A stretch of DNA of 36,952 nucleotides, taken from the NCBI GenBank assembly GCA_964560135.1, contig CAZLKN010000032.1, forward strand, positions 1 through 36,952, written 5' to 3'. Made by a program: the position numbers and the translations under genes. The notes under the pieces are model-generated. The model saw only the letters and a program-made list of their open reading frames with translations, was not told the DNA's origin and did no database searches. The stretch is from CAZLKN01 sp964560135. Lineage in GTDB: Bacteria; Actinomycetota; JAICYB01. Shown here piece after piece: positions 30,913-36,952 of the stretch (position 1 is the first letter of the stretch; the number at the start of each line of letters is the position of its first letter).

Positions 30913-31034
30913 ATGGCCCTCCCGGTGCGCCTCGATCCGGAGCTTCGGGCCGCGCTCGACGCCAGGGGCGATCAGGAGGGCGAACTGCGTCCGCAATCGT
31001 CCGAGGAGCGCTCCGGCGCTACCTCGCCAAGTGA
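30913..31034 (+). pseudogene. frameshifted ribbon-helix-helix (CopG/antitoxin-like) gene
   Basis: From ATG 30913 the frame reads MALPVRLDPELRAALDARG, a beta-strand plus first helix of a ribbon-helix-helix repressor. The expected second helix (RTASAIVRGALRRYLAK, then stop at 31034) is found in another frame. Both halves join perfectly if one base is gained or lost around 30975-30985 (near GATCAGGAGGGCGAACTG). RHH proteins of about 40 residues are usually antitoxins of type II toxin-antitoxin pairs. No toxin gene is visible next to it. The frameshift could also be a sequencing error. Confidence 0.6.
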
Positions 31035-31113
31035 CGCCAACGTTCTTCGCATCTCGGTCAATTGTCAGCCCCTCTGCGTAACCTTGGCGTGGTCCGGGGG
31101 TTGTCCCCGAGCC

Positions 31114-31126
31114 CGTTGAAATAGAG
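31114..31126 (+). repeat. 13-base direct repeat, copy 2
   Basis: Same word as at 30771-30783. It lies between two small GC-rich hairpins (CGGGG/CCCCG just before and GGCGG/CCGCC just after), upstream of the IS256-type transposase remnant. Confidence 0.45.
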
Positions 31127-31202
31127 GTGGCGGTCCTCCGCCCTTGGTAGACCAGGGGTTGAGTGAAAGGAGGAATCGCCCGGCCAAGGTACAGCGCCTC
31201 CG

Positions 31203-32484
31203 GTGGGCCGGAAGCCCGGCCAGTGCAGGATCGAGTTGCCTGAGCAGGTGGAGGTGTCGCTGGCTGAGTTCGGTGGGTTGGTAAAGGAGGGACTGCTGGC
31301 GTTCGCGGCGGGGGTCGGGTTGGAGGTGTTCCGGACGCCGCTAGAGGAGGATGTGACGGCGGCGGTGGGCCCCAAGGGCCGCCACAACGCTGGTCGGGCC
31401 GCGTACCGGCATTCGTGGGAGCCGTCGAGTGTGGTGTTGGGTGGCCGGCGGGTGGCGGTCCAGCGGCCGCGGGTCCGAAGCGTCAAAGAGGGCGAGGTGC
31501 AGCTGCCGGTCTGGCAGGCATTCACGGATGCGGATCTGCTCGACGAGCGGCCGCTGATCGGATGCTGGCTGGCTTGTCGACCCGGAAGTATCCGGCGGGC
31601 CTGGAGCCGGTGGGAGAGGACCTCGACGCGTCGGGGGTCTCGCGCTCGGCGGTGTCGCGACGGTTCGCCCGCCGTACGAAGAACGCGTTCGAGGAGTTGA
31701 TGGCCCGGGACCTGTCGGGTCTGGGGATCTGCACGGTGATCGGCGACGGGATCGAGGTCGGCGACCACACCCTGGTCTGCGCGACCACACCCTGGTCTGC
31801 GCTCTCGGGATCGACGCTTCTGGCTGCAAGCATGTGTTGGGCTTGGCGGAGGGCACGACGGAGAACGCGGCCGCGTTCGCGGCGTTGTTATCGAACCTGG
31901 TGGATTGAGGCTTGGACGCCTCGGCTGGCGTCTTGTTCGTCGTCGACGGCGGCAAGGGGCTGCGCAAGGCCATCCGCCAGGTCCTCGGGTCTCTGGGGCT
32001 GGTGCAGAGATGTCGAGTCCACAAGCGCCGAAATGTGGTTGATCGTCTGCCCGAGCGGGAGCGGGCGTGGGTGGCCACCAAGCTCGAGAAGGCGTGGGGC
32101 ATCCAGAATCCCAAGAAGGTCCTGGCGGCGCTCACCACGTTGGCTCGCAGCCTCGAAGCTCAGCATCCCGGCTCCGCCGGCTCCTTGCGTGAGGGATTCG
32201 AGGAGTCAGTCACGATCAACAGGCGCGGTGTCTCCCTCGCGCTGGCCAAGACGCTGGGGAACACCAACACCGTCGAGTCTGCGTTCTCCGTGGGCCGCAC
32301 GGTGATGCGGAACATGAAACGGCTGCGAGACGGCCAGTTGGTCCAGCGGTGGACCGCCGCCAGCCTGCTGGTCGCCGAAGAACATTTCCGGCACGTGAAG
32401 GGCTACAAGGATCTCCCCAAGCTCGTCGTCGCGCTCGAAGCCCACGTCAAGGGAGTGTCGTCCACGGATGCTACAGTCCCATAA
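31203..32484 (+). pseudogene. IS256/Mutator-family transposase, inactivated
   Basis: The protein can be rebuilt (about 420 residues) from three frames. Its DDE residues are visible: Asp in VIGDGIEVGDHT (31745-31747), Asp in FVVDGGKGL (31945-31947) and Glu in NTVESAFS (32275-32277). Three lesions break it. One base is missing between 31556 and 31557 (restores ERPLDRMLAGL). A 20-base tandem duplication lies at 31761-31800. A TGA at 31906-31908 stands where CGA (Arg) is expected. I could not find convincing terminal inverted repeats or a target duplication, so only the transposase region is marked. It separates the housekeeping side from the restriction-modification genes. Confidence 0.88.
31761..31800 (+). 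repeat. perfect 20-base tandem duplication inside the transposase
   Basis: Bases 31761-31780 and 31781-31800 are identical. Removing one copy restores the reading frame exactly (V-G-D-H-T-L-V-C-A-L-G-I-D), so this is a recent-looking slippage-type mutation that shifted the frame by 20 bases. Confidence 0.95.
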
Positions 32485-32580
32485 GCTGTCCGTCGGATCG
32501 CCACCGAAATTCTACGGCGAACGGGATATCCCCGTGGTCCGAAGACGAGGTGACTGCACCTCAAGGTGAGTGCCAATCGC

Positions 32581-35502
32581 ATGAATCCCAGCGACCTGCT
32601 TAACCGCACGATCGAGACACTCGGCTACGAGTCCGCCGACGGCCTTGTTCGGCGCGCTGAGCGGCCCGACCCCGACGGTCGCGGCTTCGTCTGGCGTGAG
32701 CTTCAGCAGAAGGCAGACGTGAGCGCAGCCTACTTTCGGGGCGGGGTACCGCTTGTCGCGTTCGGCGAGGCTCAGGATTTACAGGGGGTCGAACGTCTAC
32801 ATAGCCGCTTGTGGAATCTCAGCCGCGTGCCCATCCTCATCGCGGCGACTGACACTGACATCGGGGCCTACAGCTGCTTCACCGGCCCGACAGAAGAAGG
32901 CGCCTCCAGCGAAGCGCTGCTCGCGTCCTCGACTCCAGACCATGTAGCGGAGGTTCTTGCGGAGTTCTCACGGTTCCACGTCGAGAGTGGCCGAGCCGCC
33001 GCCGTGTACCAGGACCGGTTCCGACGTGCCGGAAGAGTCGATCAGCGACTCCTCGAGAATCTCCGCGACCTTCGCTCCTCGCTCGATGTAACCGATGAAA
33101 AGCAGAGGACAGTCGATGCTCTCATCGGTCGCGCGATCTTCATCAGGTACTTCGAGGACCGCGGCATTCTCGACCCTGATCACTTCAAGGAACTGTCCCA
33201 GCACGAAAGCTTTATCGACGTCCTCCGAGCCGGTGGACGAGACACCTATGAGTTCTTCGGACAGCTGGCGGAGCGATTCAACGGAGACGTCTTCGGGTTC
33301 GACGAATCCGAGCTTCAACTCGACCTGGACCGGGAGCTCAGAGCTGTAGCAGACTTCTTTGCAGGAACGGATCTCCGCACCGGCCAAACCACGCTTTGGC
33401 CCTACGACTTCAGCATCATTCCGCCGGAGTTGATCAGTTCGATCTACGAACAGCTGCTCGAGGAACATCAGAAAGCCGACGCAGCCTACTACACCCCACG
33501 CCATGTCGTAGATCTGATTCTCGATGAGACCCTGCCCTGGTCACAGACGGGCTCCGAAGTTCGAGTGCTCGATCCAGCTTGCGGATCCGGAATCTTCCTC
33601 ACGGAGGCCTTTCGTCGGCTGGTGTTTCGAGCAGGACTCGCGCAGACCGATCCACTCACGTTCGAGGACCTCTCCACCTTGCTCGTCGGCTCGATCTTCG
33701 GTGTCGACCTCAACGAAACCGCCCTAAGCGTGGCAGCGCTCGGGCTCTATCTGGCGCTGCTGGAGGAGCTCGACCCACCGACTGCTTGGCGGGACGCACG
33801 ACTACCGCCGCTCGTCGGTTCGAATCTGGTTTCCGGCGACTTCTTCACCGAACGCGAGGTTCTTCAGCAGCGCTTCGACGTTATTCTCGGGAACCCTCCG
33901 TGGCGCAGCTCGCTCTCCGCGCCGGCACGTGCATATCTGCGCTCCACAGAGATGGCGGTGGCGGATCAGCAGATCGCCATGGCTTTCGTTCTAAGGGCTC
34001 AGACACTCCTCGCTCAGAACGGTGTCATGGGCTTCCTGCTCCCAGCGAAGTCACTTCTGCACAATCGCTCATCGACTGCGACAGCCAGCCGGCTCACGCT
34101 CTTCCAGGCTCTTCAAGTTGACTCGGTTATTGATCTCTCGGCCTTGCGAAGAGACCTTTTCACTTCCGCAGTGGCTCCCGGAGCCGTCCTCGTTGCCCGT
34201 CTCGCCCAGTCCGACGAGCTAGCGGAGCGTCCCGACGTCCTTCACGTCGTACCGCGTGTGTCTCCACTTCAGGCAAGCATCGACGGCTTCGTTGTCTCCC
34301 AGGACGACGTCCACCGAGTCAGCGCAGTGCTCGCAGCAAGTGCGCCGGACGTCTGGAAGATATTGCTGTGGGGTTCTCTTGGGGACTTCGACCTCCTTCG
34401 ACATCTGCGAGCGCATCACCGGAGCCTTGGCGAGATCGCAGACGAAAGAGGCTGGGTGCACGGTCAGGGCTTCCAGATCGCGGGCGGCGACAAGAACGGT
34501 GCACATCACCTCGTTGGCATGCCCTTTGTTCCAACGACGGCAGTGGCTGCGTTTGAGATCGAGCATGCTGCGATGGACACCGTGCGCGCGAAGGTCATGC
34601 ATCGGCCGCGTGACCCTCGGCTGTATGCAGCGCCACATGTGCTCGTCCGACGAGGGCTCACTGCAGGAAGGCCTGCTGCTGCCCTCTCGAGGCAGGACGC
34701 AGCCCACAACAACGGGATTTTCGGCGTCGCGGGGCCGAACACAGACGAGGGCCACCTCGAACTGCTTGCGGGCTACATCAACTCCTCCCTCGGGCACTAC
34801 TTCCAGTTCCTCACAAGTAGCTCATGGGGCGTGGAGCGCGAGTTCGTCGAAGTGAGCGAGCACCTCGCTCTGCCGTTCGCAGAACCGTCACGTTCCGCCT
34901 CCAACCGTGTTCGGTCGGCTGTCCAGTTCGCAGAACGCAACGCAGGCAGACGAGAACGATGGCAGACCCGTCTCGACGAAGCGGTGTTCGAGGCATACGG
35001 GCTGTCATCCTCAGAGGCCAACCGCATTCTCGATCTTCTCCGCATTGGCCTCGACCAGTTCGAGCAACGGGCCGCATCGACCGCCTTCGCACCACCAACG
35101 TCGCGGGAGGTAGCGGCTTATCTCGAGACCTTGAACACCTCGCTCTCCGCGGCTCTTCCTTCGCTTGAGATCTCATCTGCGATTACCGAGCGGTCCGACT
35201 TCTATACGGTCGCTTCAGTTGGTCTGACAGTGCGAAACGGCGCCTCCACAAATACGACGGAAGATGCAGGATCCACCATCGACAGTCTCTTGCAGGCAGC
35301 CGCACTAAGCGCCCGCAGTTGGCCTTCGCCGGCGACCGTCGTTCAGCCCTCGATACTGGTGCTGCGGGACGAGAAGGCACATCTCGTCAAGCCCTCTGAG
35401 CGGCGCTACTGGACAGTCACGAACGCAGCCGACGACGCGTCCGTAGTTCTGCGAGCGGTGACTGAACCCCAGGACGCCCATCCGGAGCCATCCGTACGGT
35501 GA
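32581..35502 (+). CDS. large N6-adenine DNA methyltransferase with target-recognition region
   Basis: A 973-residue protein. The N-terminal 300 residues are mostly helical; they are followed by the methyltransferase core with YYTPRHVVDLIL, SAM-binding motif I D331-P-A-C-G-S-G and catalytic motif IV N438-P-P-W441, typical of gamma-class adenine methyltransferases. The C-terminal half (about 600-880) includes conserved-region-like segments of target recognition domains (AGYINSSLGHYFQFLTSSSWG). Modification and specificity thus appear fused, as in type IIG or IIL enzymes, but no nuclease motif is seen at the N-terminus. GC content is visibly lower than in the respiratory genes, suggesting transfer. 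I chose ATG 32581 over GTG 32566 because AAGGTGAG precedes it. It overlaps the nuclease gene (GTGA). Confidence 0.88.
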   Translation: MNPSDLLNRTIETLGYESADGLVRRAERPDPDGRGFVWRELQQKADVSAAYFRGGVPLVAFGEAQDLQGVERLHSRLWNLSRVPILIAATDTDIGAYSCFTGPTEEGASSEALLASSTPDHVAEVLAEFSRFHVESGRAAAVYQDRFRRAGRVDQRLLENLRDLRSSLDVTDEKQRTVDALIGRAIFIRYFEDRGILDPDHFKELSQHESFIDVLRAGGRDTYEFFGQLAERFNGDVFGFDESELQLDLDRELRAVADFFAGTDLRTGQTTLWPYDFSIIPPELISSIYEQLLEEHQKADAAYYTPRHVVDLILDETLPWSQTGSEVRVLDPACGSGIFLTEAFRRLVFRAGLAQTDPLTFEDLSTLLVGSIFGVDLNETALSVAALGLYLALLEELDPPTAWRDARLPPLVGSNLVSGDFFTEREVLQQRFDVILGNPPWRSSLSAPARAYLRSTEMAVADQQIAMAFVLRAQTLLAQNGVMGFLLPAKSLLHNRSSTATASRLTLFQALQVDSVIDLSALRRDLFTSAVAPGAVLVARLAQSDELAERPDVLHVVPRVSPLQASIDGFVVSQDDVHRVSAVLAASAPDVWKILLWGSLGDFDLLRHLRAHHRSLGEIADERGWVHGQGFQIAGGDKNGAHHLVGMPFVPTTAVAAFEIEHAAMDTVRAKVMHRPRDPRLYAAPHVLVRRGLTAGRPAAALSRQDAAHNNGIFGVAGPNTDEGHLELLAGYINSSLGHYFQFLTSSSWGVEREFVEVSEHLALPFAEPSRSASNRVRSAVQFAERNAGRRERWQTRLDEAVFEAYGLSSSEANRILDLLRIGLDQFEQRAASTAFAPPTSREVAAYLETLNTSLSAALPSLEISSAITERSDFYTVASVGLTVRNGASTNTTEDAGSTIDSLLQAAALSARSWPSPATVVQPSILVLRDEKAHLVKPSERRYWTVTNAADDASVVLRAVTEPQDAHPEPSVR

Positions 35503-36164
35503 CGGTATTTAGCAACGTCGTACACCTGTGGGGGCGGATCACACCGGCCATCCAAGCGCGAGCGGCACAGGACATTGCCGACCATATCGATGCCCTGCTC
35601 ACCGAGGCCCTCAATCGATGGCACATCGATGGTTGGCAGCGGTTCGACGATCAGGAAGCTAACTGCACAATTCAGATGTACCGCTGGGCTGATGATGCCT
35701 GCCGCGACACTCCCCGGTTTCGCCTCCTCGAGATCGTCCTTGAGTGGCAGCAGCCAACACCCGGAATGCTGAATGCCACGGAGTCGGCTGTTGCGATGCG
35801 ACGGCCAGACCTGCGTGTGCGCATCGGCCACGCAGGGGCGCTCACGATCGAATGCAAGCGCCTCTCACTCGCAGGAGGACATGTCAAGGGCTACGTCGAC
35901 GACGGAATCCGACGCTTCGTCACCGGCGCGTACGCGGCCACAGAGAGCAGCGGGGCGATGGTCGGCTACATCCAAGCTGACGAGCCTGCAGACATCGTCG
36001 AGGCGATCAACGGCCGCATCGAAACTCGCCCTGAGATGGGCCCGACTCACCGACTCCAGCCGATCACCAGCGTTCATCCGTACACGCATCGATTCCGCTC
36101 CAAACACTCGCGAGTCGGGCTTGAGCCTTCCGAACTGAGCCACTTCCTACCCGACCTTCGGTGA
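35499..36164 (+). CDS. putative PD-(D/E)XK restriction endonuclease partner
   Basis: A 221-residue protein without known name but with a clear nuclease signature: P103-D104-L-R-V, then a short hairpin, then I-E118-C-K120-R-L, which is the PD...ExK core of restriction-type nucleases. GTG 35499 overlaps the methyltransferase stop (GTGA), so the two are co-translated. The context makes it the cleavage component of a two-gene restriction-modification system. It is small, and the DNA target probably comes from the methyltransferase subunit. It shares the lower GC content. An alternative is a repair or Vsr/Mrr-like nuclease. Confidence 0.75.
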   Translation: MTVFSNVVHLWGRITPAIQARAAQDIADHIDALLTEALNRWHIDGWQRFDDQEANCTIQMYRWADDACRDTPRFRLLEIVLEWQQPTPGMLNATESAVAMRRPDLRVRIGHAGALTIECKRLSLAGGHVKGYVDDGIRRFVTGAYAATESSGAMVGYIQADEPADIVEAINGRIETRPEMGPTHRLQPITSVHPYTHRFRSKHSRVGLEPSELSHFLPDLR

Positions 36165-36204
36165 TGGCAAGTTGCTATGGCTAGAGCGGGTGTGGTTCCC
36201 GATT

Positions 36205-36459
36205 TCACGAGGCGGGAGCAGGCTCCGCTGAATACAGCTGGCAAGCTTCGGCGAGGACTGCCAGCCTGAGTCGCCGGTGGAGGGCCCGCTTGGACACGAG
36301 GTCCACTGGACGTCCGAACAACCCCGACAGCTCGTCCTGCAGGTCCTCGATCTCCCAACCGAGCCTCGCCTCCGGCGCCAGCTCGTAGAGCAGATCGAGA
36401 TCGCTCGCGTCGTCGGCGTCCCCTCGTGCCACCGAGCCGAACACGTCGAGACGCGCCAC
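36205..36459 (-). CDS. MNT-type nucleotidyltransferase (antitoxin-like), N-terminal frameshift
   Basis: An 84-residue minimal nucleotidyltransferase with G8-S9-V-A-R-G-D and S-D20-L-D22-L, and a third Asp at D53 (VDLVSK). This is the family of MntA antitoxins that AMPylate HEPN toxins. From GTG 36459 the first helix is missing. It appears in another frame as M-K-R-L-D-E-L-C-R-R-Y-G-V if one base of the TTT at 36491-36493 is removed, which gives ATG 36496. The gene is thus probably broken or 5' truncated. No HEPN gene is adjacent. Confidence 0.65.
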   Translation of the reverse strand: MARLDVFGSVARGDADDASDLDLLYELAPEARLGWEIEDLQDELSGLFGRPVDLVSKRALHRRLRLAVLAEACQLYSAEPAPAS

Positions 36460-36563
36460 GCCGTAGCGGCGGCACAGCTCGTCCAGCCGCTTTCATGTCG
36501 ACGTCGAGTCTGGTGACGGTGATCGAACACCAGCGCAGGACGAGACCCGCGGCCGGTCCCGTG

Positions 36564-36731
36564 TCATCGCCAACCCATCTCCGCCCGCGCCTCGGCGACC
36601 TCGGCACCCGTGACCCGCAGCTGCCTCGTCTCACGGATCCGGAGCGTCGCGAGCCACTCGTCGGTCAGACGGGCTCGCTCGTCGGCTGATAGTCTGCTGA
36701 ACTCGTCCTCGATCACGACGACCTCGACCAT
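36564..36731 (-). CDS. small addiction-module-like protein
   Basis: A 55-residue acidic helical protein from ATG 36731 (the frame is open upstream to 36842 but without likeness). The pattern EFSRLSADERARLTDEWLATLRI and the end ARAEMGWR recall short antitoxin components of type II addiction modules. The expected toxin would follow on the minus strand. Between 36563 and 36500 there is only an out-of-frame remnant (VLRWCSITVTRLDVD), so any partner is lost. Low certainty on function. Confidence 0.45.
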   Translation of the reverse strand: MVEVVVIEDEFSRLSADERARLTDEWLATLRIRETRQLRVTGAEVAEARAEMGWR

Positions 36732-36921
36732 GCCAACATGGTCCCCGACTCGTGACACGAGGGCGACACAGAATCTCCAGAATCGGTGTGAAACGGCGTG
36801 ATTCGAGCGTGACCCGAAAACTGTCGCTACCTGAGCACACATCCTCTGAACAGGGACGACGGAATCGACTCATAGAGCATTCGATTTCCCCCGCACTCTC
36901 TTTGACGCCGTGGAGGACACC

Positions 36922-36952
36922 GTGAGCCGACGACGCTTCCGAACCGTGACCG
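36922..36952 (+). CDS. possible start of a gene running off the right edge
   Basis: GTG 36922 follows a GGAGGA ribosome site (36912-36917) at a good distance and opens a basic N-terminus (M-S-R-R-R-F-R-T-V-T) that continues to the window end. The stretch 36732-36921 in front of it shows no other gene. Ten codons are too few to name a product. Confidence 0.3.
   Translation, partial: MSRRRFRTVT

Larger units (their letters stand above)
30690..31202. other. gene-poor accessory junction (513 bases)
   Basis: No intact gene is seen here. It holds the palindrome at 30724-30735, the hairpin at 30765-30793, and a reading frame (from about 30829) whose first 30 residues look like a signal peptide (VWTKRATAFVALSLLAVGSPSTAAHDG). 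That frame then runs into the frameshifted ribbon-helix-helix gene at 30913-31034, and there is a second copy of a 13-base repeat at 31114. It reads like fused remnants of a secreted-protein gene and an antitoxin-type gene left by insertion or deletion next to the decayed IS. Confidence 0.5.

Noticed and set aside
30792..31034. An 80-residue intact gene for a secreted protein
   Set aside because: Its second half is the RHH helix in the wrong company and its first half is only a signal-peptide-like stretch. A junction of remnants explains it better.
31040..32580. Terminal inverted repeats and target-site duplication of the IS256-type element
   Set aside because: I compared the sequence before 31203 with the reverse complement of 32440-32530 and found no convincing match, so element borders were not called.
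32581..35502. PglX of a BREX system
   Set aside because: The methyltransferase motifs would fit broadly, but no brxA, brxB, brxC, pglZ or brxL genes are nearby and the protein is shorter than typical PglX.
36500..36563. RelE-like toxin partner of the 36564 gene
   Set aside because: A frame opening at the gene end stops quickly, and the neighbouring frame has only a short unconvincing stretch.
1..36952. tRNA (including selC), rRNA or a CRISPR array
   Set aside because: No cloverleaf-like block with a T-loop GGTTCRA and CCA-type end, no rRNA-like sequence and no regularly spaced repeats were seen by eye. A tRNA scan would be decisive.

Overview
The window is a GC-rich stretch (roughly 70 % by eye) with dense gene packing and many ATGA, GTGA or TGATG start/stop overlaps. 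The gene content points to an Actinobacteriota-type bacterium, probably from a deep-branching class (Acidimicrobiia-, Nitriliruptoria- or Thermoleophilia-like). The signs are an actinobacterial QcrCAB trio, a DUF6457 protein, a mycobacterial-style FdhA, apparently leaderless promoters, and cytochrome c maturation System I rather than the CcsAB system of most actinobacteria. The taxonomic placement is inference.

Layout. (1) 1-3625: end of a ccm operon (ccmB tail, ccmC, ccmD, a Cys-type ccmE, ccmF, a small CcmI-like protein), closed by a terminator-like hairpin. (2) 3688-8478: a new operon with a CRP-like palindrome, a clear promoter and an almost leaderless start. It encodes a b6f-like split cytochrome bc complex: small membrane protein, 2x[4Fe-4S] ferredoxin, cytochrome b6-like and PetD-like subunits, Rieske protein, membrane diheme cytochrome c, and an unknown membrane protein. 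(3) 8459-14162: mixed genes: trehalose-phosphatase, lipoprotein, glutamate dehydrogenase, an unusual histidine kinase carrying a C-terminal DNA-binding HTH, a GGCT-like protein, and a membrane-anchored hypothetical. (4) 14337-21914: a second respiratory operon for a bcc-caa3 chain: fused oxidase subunit I/III, small membrane protein, cytochrome c lipoprotein, QcrC-, QcrA- and QcrB-like subunits, subunit II with fused cytochrome c, and a second paralogous cytochrome c. (5) 22029-29575: an orphan substrate-binding protein, then on the minus strand a formate dehydrogenase operon (fdhA, fdhB, NrfD-like anchor, fdhD, DUF6457). fdhA is read through an in-frame TGA as selenocysteine, with a canonical bacterial SECIS hairpin. 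(6) 29743-30689: metallothionein and a lipoprotein. (7) 30690-36952: an accessory region with a frameshifted ribbon-helix-helix gene, an IS256-type transposase inactivated by three mappable lesions, a two-gene restriction-modification system of visibly lower GC, and toxin-antitoxin-like fragments.

How it fits together. The Ccm proteins would attach heme to the many CxxCH cytochromes encoded just downstream. Two distinct quinol:cytochrome c reductases and one caa3-type oxidase form the electron-transfer core. Formate dehydrogenase is a likely electron donor to the quinone pool. The right-hand 6 kb looks like a defence or mobile island.

Functional names come from motifs read by eye; no database search was run.
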